DNA of 64,000 bases from Bacillus infantis NRRL B-14911 (GCF_000473245.1 NC_022524.1:520501-584500); one strand, 5' to 3'. Positions 35,536 to 44,811 are shown, counted from the stretch's first letter. Notes: generated from the letters alone by a model not told the origin. Translations and numbers: made by a program.

Positions 35536-37056
35536 ATGCTAAAATATGAAAGTAAACTCAATGTGAAAGGAATCGATTCCTATATGAAAAATCCAAGGCT
35601 GAAAAAGCTCCAGGAAGAATGGCTCCTGGAGGCCACTATAGATGAGATGCAGGAGAAATTGGAGAAGGGCGAGGTTTCATCGAAAGAGCTTGTGCTGATG
35701 TACCTGCACAGGATTGCGCAGAAGGATAAGAACGGCCCGGCCATCAACTCTGTACTTGAGGTCAATCCGGATGCTGTCCAGATTGCGGCGGCACTGGATG
35801 CCGAACGTAAGCTGAAGGGCAGCCGCGGGCCGCTGCATGGCATTCCTGTACTGATCAAGGATAATATTGATACTGCTGATAAAATGCACACCAGTGCCGG
35901 ATCTCTTGCACTGAAGGAGTCGGTTGCAAAAGAGGATTCCTATGTGGCCGAAGCTTTAAGAAAGGCCGGAGCCGTTATTCTCGGAAAAACGAATATGACG
36001 GAATGGGCCAATTTTATGACAGAGGGCATGCCGAGCGGCTACAGCTCAAGGGGCGGGCAGGTGCTGAATCCTTATGGGCCGGGTAATTTTGATGTCGGCG
36101 GCTCCAGTTCGGGTTCAGGTGCAGCCATCGCTTCGAACTTTGCGGCAGTTTCTGTCGGAACGGAGACGTCAGGCTCGATTCTCAGCCCGGCAAGCCAAAA
36201 CTCGCTTGTCGGCATTAAGCCGACGGTCGGCCTGATCAGCAGAAGGGGGATCATCCCGATTGCGCATTCCCAGGATACCGCTGGCCCAATGGCAAGAACC
36301 GTCAGGGATGCCGTTTACCTTCTCGATGTGCTTGCCGGCAATGATGACAGGGATCCTGCCGTGCAGAACAATCCGGAGTCAGATTATACCGAGTTTGCAG
36401 GTTTTCTTGATGAAAACGGGCTGAAGGGCAAAAGGATCGGCATTGCACGTGAAGTGTATTTTGATTATTTGAGCGGGGACAAGCTTGAAGTGATGAACCA
36501 TGCGGTTGAACAGCTGAAAGCTCTTGGTGCCGAGGTGGTTGACCCTGTAGAAATCCCTTCTACAAAAAATAATTGGAAGTATGATGTGCTTACATACGAA
36601 TTCAAAGCAGATCTTAACGCCTACCTGCGCGGCGTTGCTCCTCATATAAAAGTGAAATCCCTTGCCGATGTGATTGCCTTTAACCTCGAAAACAGTGAAG
36701 CAGCCCTTAAGTACGGGCAGACCATCCTGGAGGAAGCCGAAAGAACAAGCGGGACTTTGACTGAAGAGGCTTATATCAGCTCGCTTGAGGAGGATGTCTA
36801 CTTTTCGACTGAGGAGGGAATTGATCATGTCCTGAAAGAGCATCATCTTGATGCAATCGTGACGCCGAACAATTTTGGAGCGGGTATTCCGGCAAAGGCA
36901 GGCTATCCTTCCATCACAGTACCGGCAGGCTATTCCTTAGAGAATGAGCCTGTGGGCATTACGTTTACCGGCACTGCTTTTTCAGAAGCCGGTCTGATCA
37001 GCATGGCCTATGCTTTCGAGCAGGGGACAAAAGTGAGGAAATCCCCTCTCCTGTAA
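35536..37056 (+). CDS. amidase family protein (GatA-like fold)
   Basis: 506 residues. Triad: Lys in [15 protein letters not shown] (about 107), Ser pair in [17 protein letters not shown] (about 184-188) and [12 protein letters not shown]. The long N-terminal helix region ([25 protein letters not shown]) and the sequence around TSAGSLAL match the large group of amidases annotated as GatA-like but acting alone. Peptide amide or arylamide hydrolysis is likely. Start uncertain: the ATG at 35536 has AAAGGA 10 nt upstream, and an in-frame ATG at 35584 ([10 protein letters not shown]) is also plausible. Cytosolic by appearance. Second amidase within 3 kb, but only distantly similar to the first. Confidence 0.87.
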   Translation: MLKYESKLNVKGIDSYMKNPRLKKLQEEWLLEATIDEMQEKLEKGEVSSKELVLMYLHRIAQKDKNGPAINSVLEVNPDAVQIAAALDAERKLKGSRGPLHGIPVLIKDNIDTADKMHTSAGSLALKESVAKEDSYVAEALRKAGAVILGKTNMTEWANFMTEGMPSGYSSRGGQVLNPYGPGNFDVGGSSSGSGAAIASNFAAVSVGTETSGSILSPASQNSLVGIKPTVGLISRRGIIPIAHSQDTAGPMARTVRDAVYLLDVLAGNDDRDPAVQNNPESDYTEFAGFLDENGLKGKRIGIAREVYFDYLSGDKLEVMNHAVEQLKALGAEVVDPVEIPSTKNNWKYDVLTYEFKADLNAYLRGVAPHIKVKSLADVIAFNLENSEAALKYGQTILEEAERTSGTLTEEAYISSLEEDVYFSTEEGIDHVLKEHHLDAIVTPNNFGAGIPAKAGYPSITVPAGYSLENEPVGITFTGTAFSEAGLISMAYAFEQGTKVRKSPLL

Positions 37057-37132
37057 GGCCGCCAAAGCAGAATAACACATAGTGAAAAGGCCCATACTAC
37101 CAGAGAACACGCTAGTAAAGGAGCGAGGCAGC

Positions 37133-37267
37133 ATGGGCAGGACAAAGCTTGGAAATGCAAATGCACAGCGCAACAATAATAAAAAAAGAGAAGGCTGGAC
37201 AAGCGAAGAGCTGGTGGAATTCAACACCGGCACGAAAAGCAAGAAAGAAAATCAGCCTAAAGACTAA
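37133..37267 (+). CDS. small hydrophilic basic protein, unknown
   Basis: 44 residues, rich in Lys, Asn and Arg (MGRTKLGNANAQRNNNKK then REGWTSEELVEFNTG). AAAGGAG lies about 9 nt before the ATG and a strong terminator follows 5 bases after the stop, so it looks like a real single-gene unit. The composition resembles the many minor small spore proteins of Bacillaceae, but I cannot match it to a named Ssp family. An upstream in-frame ATG at 37082 lacks a ribosome site. Confidence 0.6.
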   Translation: MGRTKLGNANAQRNNNKKREGWTSEELVEFNTGTKSKKENQPKD

Positions 37268-37271
37268 GAAG

Positions 37272-37299
37272 AAGGCCCCCGTCATCAGGGGGCCTTTTT
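37272..37299 (+). terminator. terminator after the small basic protein
   Basis: AAGGCCCCC/GGGGGCCTT stem, loop GTCATCA, five T. Confidence 0.92.
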
Positions 37300-37359
37300 G
37301 CGTAAAAAATACCTTTATTTTTCCTGAAAAGTGATTATAATCAAATTAACAACTTACTG

Positions 37360-37446
37360 ATAAAGGCAAACCTGTCGAAAGGCAGGGACGCAAAGCTATG
37401 GGCCTTCCCGCATCAGCGGTTGGCTGCCAGGCTGCCGGGCTCCTTT
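37360..37446 (+). ncRNA. cyclic di-GMP-I (GEMM) riboswitch
   Basis: Conserved core: AAAGGCAAACC, a GAAA tetraloop helix (CCTGTCGAAAGGCAGG), GACGCAAAGC, TATGGGCC, and a second helix ending GGCTGCC. A TATAAT -10 lies at 37336-37341. P1 appears to be AAAGG (37362-37366) with CCTTT (37442-37446). The same CTCCTTT (37440-37446) is complementary to the ribosome site AAAGGAG (37470-37476) of the next gene. Ligand-stabilised P1 would therefore free the ribosome site, suggesting a translational ON switch. Confidence 0.9.
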
Positions 37447-37484
37447 TTATGGATGTCATGGCATCATACAAAGGAGAGTATACA

Positions 37485-38363
37485 ATGACAATCAAATTTT
37501 TTAAGACAGCTCTTTTGGCTGTACTGCTCGTGTTTGCAGCCTGCCCCGTGAAAGGAGAGGCTGCTGATATGAACCGCTCAACCTGGCTGTGGGATACAGC
37601 AGCCATAAAGGACAGGTCTGATGAAATCATTCAATTCCTGGCGGACAGGCAGGCAGATCAGCTGTATCTGCAGATTGACCAGAGCCTGCCGGCCGCTGTC
37701 TACCAATCTTTTATAGAAAAAGCAAATGCCGGCGGAATCAGTGTCCATGCATTGGATGGAGCACCTAAATGGGCCACGGCAAAAGGTGAAGCAGCGATGC
37801 GCAGCTTCTTCTCCTGGGTAGCTGCTTATCAGGAGCAGGCAAGCCCTGCCCAGCAGTTTTCAGGCATCCACCTGGATATCGAGCCCTATCTTCTGCCAGG
37901 CTGGGAAAGCAATTATAAAAACACCGTGGTGAATTATCAGACCCGTATGCTGCAGGCAGCCTCCTTGTCCGCAGAGCTCAGTCTTCCGTTGGGGGCAGAT
38001 ATGCCTTTCTGGTTTGATGAAATGATGTTCAGCAATAAATTCGGCAAAGATTCCCTCGCAGGCTGGGTCATAAAGAATACTGACAGTGTGACGATCATGG
38101 CCTACAGAGATACAGCAGCAGGCCCTAATGGGATGATTGAGCTGTCCAGGAACGAGGTTGAGCTTGCGGCACAATATGGGAAAAAGATAGAAATTGCCGC
38201 AGAAACAGGGGCTTCTTCTGAAGCGGCGTATATCACTTTTTATGAGGAAGGCACACTAAGAATGGAAGAACAGCTTTCACTTGTCCGTGACGCTTATTCC
38301 TCAGATTCCCATGTGGGATTCGCTGTCCATCATCTTCAAAGCTGGATGGATTTGAGGCCATAA
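37485..38363 (+). CDS. secreted TIM-barrel-like protein under c-di-GMP control
   Basis: 292 residues. A signal peptide (about 1-27, ending GEAAD) precedes a single domain with TIM-barrel-like strand pattern: STWLWDTAAI, DQLYLQID, GISVHALDG, FSGIHLDIEPYLLPGW, PLGADMPFW, SVTIMAYRDTA, KIEIAAETG and HVGFAVHHLQSW. The paired acids in HLDIEP sit where the catalytic acids of GH18-like enzymes lie, so a secreted polysaccharide or wall hydrolase is possible, not shown. The ATG at 37485 follows AAAGGAG by 8 nt. The longer frame runs back into the riboswitch. Regulation by c-di-GMP links it to the sessile/motile switch. Confidence 0.75.
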   Translation: MTIKFFKTALLAVLLVFAACPVKGEAADMNRSTWLWDTAAIKDRSDEIIQFLADRQADQLYLQIDQSLPAAVYQSFIEKANAGGISVHALDGAPKWATAKGEAAMRSFFSWVAAYQEQASPAQQFSGIHLDIEPYLLPGWESNYKNTVVNYQTRMLQAASLSAELSLPLGADMPFWFDEMMFSNKFGKDSLAGWVIKNTDSVTIMAYRDTAAGPNGMIELSRNEVELAAQYGKKIEIAAETGASSEAAYITFYEEGTLRMEEQLSLVRDAYSSDSHVGFAVHHLQSWMDLRP

Positions 38364-38377
38364 TCATCTTTGGAAAA

Positions 38378-38407
38378 TGCCTATTTTTAAAAAATAGGTA
38401 TTTTTTT
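38378..38407 (+). terminator. terminator after the c-di-GMP-controlled gene
   Basis: 11-bp stem ATGCCTATTTT/AAAATAGGTAT with one wobble, 2-nt loop region, seven T. Confidence 0.85.
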
Positions 38408-38419
38408 ACGTTCAGTACC

Positions 38420-38448
38420 TTGTAATGTTCAATAGTGTATTGTATGAT
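38420..38448 (+). promoter_or_regulatory. sigma-A promoter of the PadR operon
   Basis: TTGTAA, exactly 17 nt, TATGAT. AATGTTCA occurs inside the spacer (38424-38431) and again at 38489-38496, a possible operator repeat for PadR autoregulation. Confidence 0.7.
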
Positions 38449-38518
38449 GGGTTTGTGAATGAATGGAAGGATTTACATGACTACTGAATAATGTTCACTA
38501 CCGGTGGAGGTGCAAGGA

Positions 38519-38848
38519 TTGAATGTTCAATTCAAGAAGGGTGTTCTTGAGCTGTGCGTGCTGCTGCTGATTTCTAAGAAAGATCAGTATGGCTACGAGC
38601 TCGCGCAAAACATCTCGGATAAAATCGAGGTGGCTGAAGGGACGCTCTATCCTTTGCTCAGAAGACTGACAAAAGAAGAGTATTTAACAACCTATCTGGC
38701 AGAATCAACGGAAGGGCCTCCCAGAAAATACTATTCACTGACAGAAAAGGGCAGGGATTATATGAATATGCTGATCGAGGAATGGCAGCAGTTTTCATTG
38801 GCGGTTAATCAATTTGTTGAGGAGGGAAAGTCCAGTGGCAGGGAATGA
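38519..38848 (+). CDS. PadR-family transcriptional regulator
   Basis: 109 residues. Winged helix typical of PadR: FKKGVLELCVLLLISKKDQYGYELAQNI, VAEGTLYPLLRRLTKEEYL and RKYYSLTEKG, then a dimerisation helix. PadR proteins repress their own operon and nearby membrane-stress or exporter genes. The TTG at 38519 (MNVQFKK) is preferred, since GGAGGTG (38506-38512) is 6 nt upstream and the N terminus then matches the family. It overlaps the DUF1700 gene by 14 bases and so heads a three-gene operon. Confidence 0.9.
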   Translation: MNVQFKKGVLELCVLLLISKKDQYGYELAQNISDKIEVAEGTLYPLLRRLTKEEYLTTYLAESTEGPPRKYYSLTEKGRDYMNMLIEEWQQFSLAVNQFVEEGKSSGRE

Positions 38849-39398
38849 GTTTTTAGAAAGGCTGGAAAAGCTGCTTGGTAAGGTGCCGGAATATGACCGG
38901 CGGGAAATGCTGTACGATTATGAGGAGCATTTTGAAATCGGGCTTGCAAACGGCAGGACGGAAAGGGAAATCATGGAGGAGCTCGGTGACCCGCATGTCA
39001 TTGCGCGCGACCTGCTTGCAGACTACAGGATTGTCAAAGCGGAGAAAACGCAGTCGGTCTCCAATATTTTTCAAGCTGCGACAGCGGCGGTCAGCCTCAG
39101 CTTTTTCAATCTGGTCTTTATACTTGGGCCGCTGATCGGCCTCGCAGGCGTCTATATTTCACTATGTGCGGTGGCGCTCGTTTTGACATTGTCGCCATTT
39201 GCCTTGCTGGGGTCTTCGTTTTTTACGGGCTTTGAGGATATGACCCTGAATTTCTTTGCTTCGCTGGCACTGTTCAGCCTGGGCCTGCTGCTTAGCATCG
39301 GAATGATTTATGTCGGCAAATTTTTCTACCGGGTACTTCTCGGCTATATCAAATTCAATGTCAGGCTAGTCAAAGGAAAAGGAGAGAAGGCGGCATGA
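38835..39398 (+). CDS. DUF1700 membrane protein
   Basis: 187 residues. The N-terminal cytosolic part (about 1-75) has the family pattern FLERLEKLLGKVP then RREMLYDYEEHFEIGLANG and IMEELGDPHVIARDLLADY. Three or four membrane segments follow. The PadR-DUF1700-DUF4097 gene trio is widespread in Firmicutes and thought to respond to envelope conditions, though the mechanism is not known. The GTG at 38835 has GGAGGG 8 nt upstream. Overlaps both neighbours. Confidence 0.88.
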   Translation: MAGNEFLERLEKLLGKVPEYDRREMLYDYEEHFEIGLANGRTEREIMEELGDPHVIARDLLADYRIVKAEKTQSVSNIFQAATAAVSLSFFNLVFILGPLIGLAGVYISLCAVALVLTLSPFALLGSSFFTGFEDMTLNFFASLALFSLGLLLSIGMIYVGKFFYRVLLGYIKFNVRLVKGKGEKAA

Positions 39399-40348
39399 AG
39401 AAAATGGTGGCGGGTTTGGTCGTTTTATTCCTGATCGGTGTCGGCGGTTCAGCCATTACACTCAGCGCTTCGGGAGGTCTGAATTTTAACACGGTTGAGA
39501 TTAATCAAAGCGAGACGATAAAAGCAGATTCCATCCAGCATATCTCAGTAAATAGCGCTTCTACAGATGTGGTCATCAGGGAAGCTGGCAGCGAGAAAGA
39601 TATAAAGGTGGCACTAACGGGGAAAGTCAGCAAAAAGCTCAAAGATGATTATAAACTGAAGGTCAGCGAAGATGACGGCACCCTGAATGTCGACCTTGAT
39701 GTGAAGAATATGTTCCGCATGGGAGTGGTTATCATCCGTGATGTGAAAATCGAGATGCTTCTTCCGAAAAAGGAATATGAGGAACTGGCAGTACAGGTAT
39801 TATCCGGCGATATCAAAGCGGAAAACATTCAAAGCAAGGACAGCATTTTTGAGACAAAGAGCGGTGATGTTGCGCTGAAGAGAATGGAAGCCGGAGGCCA
39901 AATGGAAATCCAGGTGGCGAGCGGCGATGTAAGGGTAGAAGATTCAAAGGCGAAGGAATTGAAGTTTAAGGCAGCAAGCGGGGACATGCAAATCGATGGG
40001 TCAGCCGCAGAGTCAGCAGATTTATATACAGCTTCAGGGGATATAAAAATCAGCGAACTTTCCGGGGATATCGCTGCAAAAATTACTTCGGGCGACCTGA
40101 ACATCAGCAATGATCAGCTGGCAGCCAGCATTACTGCCGAAACGGCAAGCGGGGATGTCAATATTTCATTCAAAGAGGAGCCAAGCGATATGATGGTTGA
40201 TTTTAAGGCAACCTCCGGGGAGGGCAATGTCCAGCTTGATAGATTTCTTTTTGAAGAAAAAGAAGAAGACAGGATTCTCGGCAAAATTGGTTCAGGCGAG
40301 CATGTGGTAAAGGTTCATACTGCGTCCGGGGATTTTAATCTAAACTAA
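39395..40348 (+). CDS. DUF4097 family beta-helix protein
   Basis: 317 residues. An N-terminal membrane anchor (about 5-27) is followed by a repetitive beta-solenoid in which SGD recurs every 18-20 residues (VLSGDIKAENI, KSGDVALKRM, ASGDVRVEDS, ASGDMQIDGS, ASGDIKISEL, TSGDLNIS, ASGDVNIS). This is the DUF4097 pattern. It is probably outside the membrane or at its face, working with the DUF1700 protein. The ATG overlaps the DUF1700 stop by four bases. Last gene before a terminator. Confidence 0.9.
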   Translation: MKKMVAGLVVLFLIGVGGSAITLSASGGLNFNTVEINQSETIKADSIQHISVNSASTDVVIREAGSEKDIKVALTGKVSKKLKDDYKLKVSEDDGTLNVDLDVKNMFRMGVVIIRDVKIEMLLPKKEYEELAVQVLSGDIKAENIQSKDSIFETKSGDVALKRMEAGGQMEIQVASGDVRVEDSKAKELKFKAASGDMQIDGSAAESADLYTASGDIKISELSGDIAAKITSGDLNISNDQLAASITAETASGDVNISFKEEPSDMMVDFKATSGEGNVQLDRFLFEEKEEDRILGKIGSGEHVVKVHTASGDFNLN

Positions 40349-40352
40349 CAAT

Positions 40353-40391
40353 AGCGTGTCCAGGCGGAAAGCCCGGGCACGCTTTTATTTT
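40353..40391 (+). terminator. terminator after PadR operon
   Basis: AGCGTG/CACGCT outer stem continued by TCC/GGG and GGC/GCC, GGAAA loop, TTTTATTTTT tail. Confidence 0.85.
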
Positions 40392-40409
40392 TGGACAGGA
40401 ATCTGTGTC

Positions 40410-42176
40410 CTAGTATTCAGCAACCACCATATCCCAGTAGGTTAATGACGGAATGCTGAATATAACATTCCCGTTTTCCTGCCTGAACGGAAGCTCTTCA
40501 GGCCTGCTGCCTTTAATATCAGGGGAGGCAAACCATAGGTTTTTGACCTTCCGATCTTCCTCTAAACTAAATGTAAGGTCCCGCCGTTCCTTTGGCTTAG
40601 CTTGATCGGCATTTGTATCGCGCCATTCCATATGGACCGCATCCAGGAAGTTGATGAAATGGAGGATTTTCCTGTTTCCGGATTCTTTCGGCAGCACCCA
40701 GATCTTTTGCTGTTCAGGATCTCCCATCGCTAATGGCAGCCCTTCATGGGATATGATCGCTGCCTCAGAGTCCCGCGTATGATCTCGCAGGATATTCTCA
40801 TAAGCTGTTAAAAAATCATAATAACTGGCCATTTCTTGCTGAAGGCCTTCGGACACCTGAAGTTGATTGTGAGGGAAATATTCCTTGGAAAGCATATGCT
40901 CGCCCAATTCCAGATGTGCTCCGCCATTGGAAAAGATAACAGCATCTGTAAGCAGGGCGCCGGCTTCATTAAACATTCCCTGCTCATCAGAATGACGGTA
41001 ATTCATATAAGCGGCCAGAACAGAGGCCTGTCCGTTATTTGTAAGGTTCCTATTTTCATCCAGTATCTTCTTGAGATCCCCATAATGCTTATACGGATCC
41101 CATACTTCGGTATACAGAAACGCAGCACCTGCTCTGCTGATGGCCGGCTGGCCATACTGATTCACGGCATTCATCACAATCTCTTTTTCAGGCAGCTTCT
41201 GTTTGATTTTCTCCAGGAAAGGCTGGAAGCTTTCTGCAAGGTGGATGCTGTCTCCAAGCTCATTAAAAACTTCTCCCCTGTCACCAAGCTGATCGATATG
41301 CCAGCCATCAAAGCCCAGGTATTGGTATACCATTTTCTGCTGTTCTATCAGATGGTCCTGCCACCATGGATTGGTGGGATTCATGATCAGCAGATTGCTT
41401 TTCCAGCCGCCAGGGAGGGGATGGATGTCAGGCTCCGGGCTGCTCTGATCCTTAAAAAGCTGCCATTCACGGGGCAAGCCGTTATCTTCAAAAGATCCGT
41501 ACAGTAGATTATATGCCATGGTTTTTATGTTCCTCTGTTTGGCTTCGCCGATATACTGCTGTACTTTCTGCAATGAGATGCGGCGGTTTGCGACATCCTC
41601 CCGATGGCCCGCCGGCAGCTTATCCTCCATCTTCAGGGGCTCCTGATGCTCAAAATGCCAGTCATAGAATTGAAGCCCATTAAGATGATAGCGGTTCAAG
41701 TCGGATATGATAGCGGCAGCTGTTTCGGGGGAAGAGTCAGCAAAGTCAGACAGAAACCCGTAGCGGGGAAACCGGCTCCAGCTGCTTGAAACGTCTACAG
41801 CAATTGTTTCGGTCTGTATGCTGCCGCCATTTTCCACAGATACGACGGCCAAGTAGCCTTTATAATCCTTTTCCGGAGGATTCCAGCTCCATCTGTGGGT
41901 GCCGGGAGCCTTCAGTTCTGCAGCCACTGTGTCCAATGGGCGGCCAAGATGATAATAGGTGACCTCCACCGTGCTCCCAGCCTCTGCTTTTATTGAAAAT
42001 TGGACAGAGTCCCCGGGATTATAGCGGGCTTTATCGGTCTGCAGATTGAAAAATAAATCTTTTGACTCCTGCAGGGAGGGAGCATCATGAGTGGTTTTCT
42101 CTTCCTTTTCTTTCAGGCAGAAGCTGGCAAGCGCCGCCAGCAGCAGAAGTCCGAGGATGGCTGCTTTGCCTTTCAA
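40410..42176 (-). CDS. glycoside hydrolase family 66 (dextranase / cycloisomaltooligosaccharide glucanotransferase)
   Basis: About 588 residues. An N-terminal hydrophobic export segment ends near a Cys (ALASFCLKE), though it is a poor lipobox. An Ig-like N domain (about 45-125) is followed by the GH66 barrel: YGFLSDFADSSPETAAAIISDLNRYHLNGLQFYDWH, the nucleophile Asp in FDGWHIDQLGDRG (about 295), and acid/base Glu in LYTEVWDPY (about 355). A beta-sandwich C domain ends it. It attacks alpha-1,6-glucan. It lacks the CBM35 insertion of typical cyclising enzymes, so plain dextranase activity is more likely. The TTG at 42176 has GAGGTG 6 nt upstream. Downstream partner of the GH31 gene. Confidence 0.85.
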   Translation of the reverse strand: MKGKAAILGLLLLAALASFCLKEKEEKTTHDAPSLQESKDLFFNLQTDKARYNPGDSVQFSIKAEAGSTVEVTYYHLGRPLDTVAAELKAPGTHRWSWNPPEKDYKGYLAVVSVENGGSIQTETIAVDVSSSWSRFPRYGFLSDFADSSPETAAAIISDLNRYHLNGLQFYDWHFEHQEPLKMEDKLPAGHREDVANRRISLQKVQQYIGEAKQRNIKTMAYNLLYGSFEDNGLPREWQLFKDQSSPEPDIHPLPGGWKSNLLIMNPTNPWWQDHLIEQQKMVYQYLGFDGWHIDQLGDRGEVFNELGDSIHLAESFQPFLEKIKQKLPEKEIVMNAVNQYGQPAISRAGAAFLYTEVWDPYKHYGDLKKILDENRNLTNNGQASVLAAYMNYRHSDEQGMFNEAGALLTDAVIFSNGGAHLELGEHMLSKEYFPHNQLQVSEGLQQEMASYYDFLTAYENILRDHTRDSEAAIISHEGLPLAMGDPEQQKIWVLPKESGNRKILHFINFLDAVHMEWRDTNADQAKPKERRDLTFSLEEDRKVKNLWFASPDIKGSRPEELPFRQENGNVIFSIPSLTYWDMVVAEY

Positions 42177-42192
42177 TATGATCACCTCTTTC

Positions 42193-42226
42193 AAAAAAGA
42201 AGGGCTAATCCCTGTCAGATTAGCCC
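42193..42226 (-). terminator. terminator between GH31 and GH66 genes
   Basis: GGGCTAATC/GATTAGCCC stem on the minus strand followed by TTCTTTTTT. It would limit read-through from GH31 into GH66. GH66 expression thus depends on leaky termination or its own promoter. Confidence 0.85.
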
Positions 42227-42236
42227 CCTAGATCTT

Positions 42237-44774
42237 TTAGAATTTAATTTGAACCTTTTTGCCTTCTGCTGCAGGCACATTTACATACAATGTTTTTGAG
42301 TTTGTTTCATAAAAATAAGATTCTTTTGTTTGTGTCATTTCTTCCAGTGAGAAGACGGCGCGGTATTTCTTGCCGGCTGCCTGGATGCGCTTAGGCGCTT
42401 TCTCATTATTAAGCTTCAATGTCACCTGCTGGAGAGTTGAATCGTAGTTATCAGTCTCTTTCTTTTGGGTGAATTCGATCTTATTCGGTTTTTCATTCAG
42501 TGTAAAGTTTGTGATATCAAATTCACCGTCCTGATGGTCGAGTGATTTGCCGTCATCTTCATAGAAGCTGTAGCTTGCTTCTTTGTCCAAATAGGTGTCG
42601 AGCACCAGGTTTGTCAGTTCCTTTTCTCCTGTATACTGCTGGACTTCACGTGTTGGAATGATGCTGTCTTTTTTCACGAAAATCGGCAGATGCTCTAATG
42701 GGGCGCTGACATTGATTGTCTGTCCGCCTTTATATTCCTTCTTGGTCCAGAAGTCCACCCATGTGTCGCCTTTTGGCAGATATACATCGCGGCGTGTCTG
42801 TCCTTCTTTTACGACAGGGGCAAGCATCATAGAGTCGCCGAACATGAACTGGTCAGCAATGTCATATGTGTTGGCATCTTCCTGGTAGTGATAAACAAGC
42901 GGCTGCTGGACCGGCTTGCCTGTCTCGGAGGAATCCTTGAAGGCATTATAAAGATAAGGCATCAGCTGGTAGCGCATTTCAATATACTTCTTGGCGATTC
43001 CTTCAACCTCAGGCCCGAATGCCCATGGCTCCTGTCCCTGCTTTACTTCTGCTTTGGCGTCTGAATCATAATGGATACGGGAGAAAGGAAGGAAGGCTCC
43101 AACCTCGATCCAGCGTGTATAAAGTTCTTTATCTGGGCGGGAAGCAAATCCGCCAATATCATTACCGACGAAGGAAACACCGGATAAGCCTAGGTTCATA
43201 TTCATCGGCAGGCTCATCTGAAGATGCTCCCAATTGCTTTCATTATCTCCTGTCCACAGTGCTGCATAGCGCTGGGAGCCGGCAAACATGTCACGCGTCA
43301 GGACAAACGGACGCTCATTAGGCTTATGCATGGCCCAGGCATTGTATGTTGCTTCTGCCTCGTCATGGCCATAAAGATTATGGTATTCCGTGTGCATGAT
43401 TTTGTCATCTTCATATCCGAAATAAGTATCAAGCGGCATTGTATGATTATACTCTCCGCCATCCACAAAGACTGCAGGCTCATTCATATCATTCCAGATG
43501 CCGTCGATTCCTGCATCGAACAGGACGTTATGGTTTTTGGCCCACCAGTCCCGCACTTCCTCTTTGGAGAAATCAGGGAAAGCAGAGTCGCCAGGCCAAA
43601 CTGGGCCAATGAAGTTTGTGCCATCCGGATTTTTGCCCCAGAAGTCTTTGGCAGTGCCTTCCTGATAGATTTTGTAATTTTCATCCTGCTTGACCGCAGG
43701 GTCGTTGATGGCAATAGCATGGAAGCCTTCCATTGATTTCAGCTTTGAAAGGGCATCTTTATATTTCTGATCCCAAGTGAAGACCCTGTAGCCCTGCATA
43801 TAATCGATATCAAAATGCATGGTATCAAGCGGGATATTTTTATCTCGGTAGGTTTGGGCCACATCGGTAATTTCATCGGCGGTATAGCCCCATTTGCTCT
43901 GGTGCAGTCCCAATGTCCATTCGGCTGGCATGTCCATTTTGCCTGTCAGTTCAGTATACCGGTCAAGCACATCCGAAATTTCCGGTCCATACATAAAGTA
44001 ATAGGTAAGCGGTCCGCCGTTGGCATAGAAGTAGTAATAGTCATCTGACTCGCTTGCCATTTCATAGTAAGAGCGGTAGGAGTTATCAAAAAGGATCCCG
44101 TAGGCTTTTTTGTCTTTCAGGCCCATAAAGAATGGAATGCTTGTATAAACATATTTTGTATCCTTTGTATAAGCATAAGCATCAGTATTCCACATCCCGA
44201 TGCTTTCGCCGCGCTGGTTCATATTCAGGCCGGCCTGTTCGCCGAAGCCGTAGAAGTTCTCGCCCTTTTCGGTTTTCTTGAAAACATATGGCTTTCCATC
44301 TTCATAGCCGGATGAGGCACCGTTTTGAAGATAATCTTCATTGATTACTTGGCCCTCTTTATCAAGGAATTTCACCCCGAATGGCGACTTGCTTACTTTA
44401 ATGGTCAGCTCGCCGGTTTTGATGGTATATTCTTTTTTGCCGTCTTCAGTGCTGAAGAGAGGAGTTTTCCAATCCTTCTTTGCAATGGCAGGAGTTTCTT
44501 CTTCTTTCTGGCCGTCCTTTAAGACAGAAACTTTGACAAGGTCTTCTGAATAAATACGTATAAATGCTTCATAATCGCCAAGGTCGAATTGGACCCCATT
44601 TTTAAGCTTTTTCACACTCTTGGCTGAAAGAGTCTGAAGGTTCTCCTTTTTGAGCGGAGTGTCAGCCTCAGGCTGTGTGACTGCAAGCGCACCTGGTATG
44701 CTTGCAGATAGTGCGACACCGGCAGCGATTGCCGCGGCAGCCAGCATCCGGAGGGTTTTCCTGGACTTTGCCAT
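42237..44774 (-). CDS. secreted glycoside hydrolase family 31 alpha-glucosidase / glucosyltransferase
   Basis: 845 residues. A signal peptide (about 1-31, ending ALAV) comes first, then an N-terminal beta-sandwich, then the GH31 barrel with the nucleophile Asp in GIDGIWNDMNEPAVF (about 428) and acid/base Asp in ALWTGDNESNWEHLQ (about 508). Proximal and distal C domains follow. It cleaves or transfers alpha-glucosyl groups from starch-like or isomalto-glucans. Pairing with GH66 recalls the Paenibacillus/Bacillus systems in which a GH31 6-glucosyltransferase makes alpha-1,6-glucan for a GH66 enzyme, but transport and binding genes are absent here. GGGGAGA lies before the ATG. Regulated from the operator at 44844. 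Confidence 0.88.
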   Translation of the reverse strand: MAKSRKTLRMLAAAAIAAGVALSASIPGALAVTQPEADTPLKKENLQTLSAKSVKKLKNGVQFDLGDYEAFIRIYSEDLVKVSVLKDGQKEEETPAIAKKDWKTPLFSTEDGKKEYTIKTGELTIKVSKSPFGVKFLDKEGQVINEDYLQNGASSGYEDGKPYVFKKTEKGENFYGFGEQAGLNMNQRGESIGMWNTDAYAYTKDTKYVYTSIPFFMGLKDKKAYGILFDNSYRSYYEMASESDDYYYFYANGGPLTYYFMYGPEISDVLDRYTELTGKMDMPAEWTLGLHQSKWGYTADEITDVAQTYRDKNIPLDTMHFDIDYMQGYRVFTWDQKYKDALSKLKSMEGFHAIAINDPAVKQDENYKIYQEGTAKDFWGKNPDGTNFIGPVWPGDSAFPDFSKEEVRDWWAKNHNVLFDAGIDGIWNDMNEPAVFVDGGEYNHTMPLDTYFGYEDDKIMHTEYHNLYGHDEAEATYNAWAMHKPNERPFVLTRDMFAGSQRYAALWTGDNESNWEHLQMSLPMNMNLGLSGVSFVGNDIGGFASRPDKELYTRWIEVGAFLPFSRIHYDSDAKAEVKQGQEPWAFGPEVEGIAKKYIEMRYQLMPYLYNAFKDSSETGKPVQQPLVYHYQEDANTYDIADQFMFGDSMMLAPVVKEGQTRRDVYLPKGDTWVDFWTKKEYKGGQTINVSAPLEHLPIFVKKDSIIPTREVQQYTGEKELTNLVLDTYLDKEASYSFYEDDGKSLDHQDGEFDITNFTLNEKPNKIEFTQKKETDNYDSTLQQVTLKLNNEKAPKRIQAAGKKYRAVFSLEEMTQTKESYFYETNSKTLYVNVPAAEGKKVQIKF

Positions 44775-44811
44775 ATGTATCTCCCCAATTCTGTATAGTT
44801 TTTACAACCTG

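Noticed and set aside
43224-43736. A plus-strand frame of 170 codons inside the GH31 gene.
   Set aside because: It is antisense to the GH31 catalytic motifs and has no start signal.
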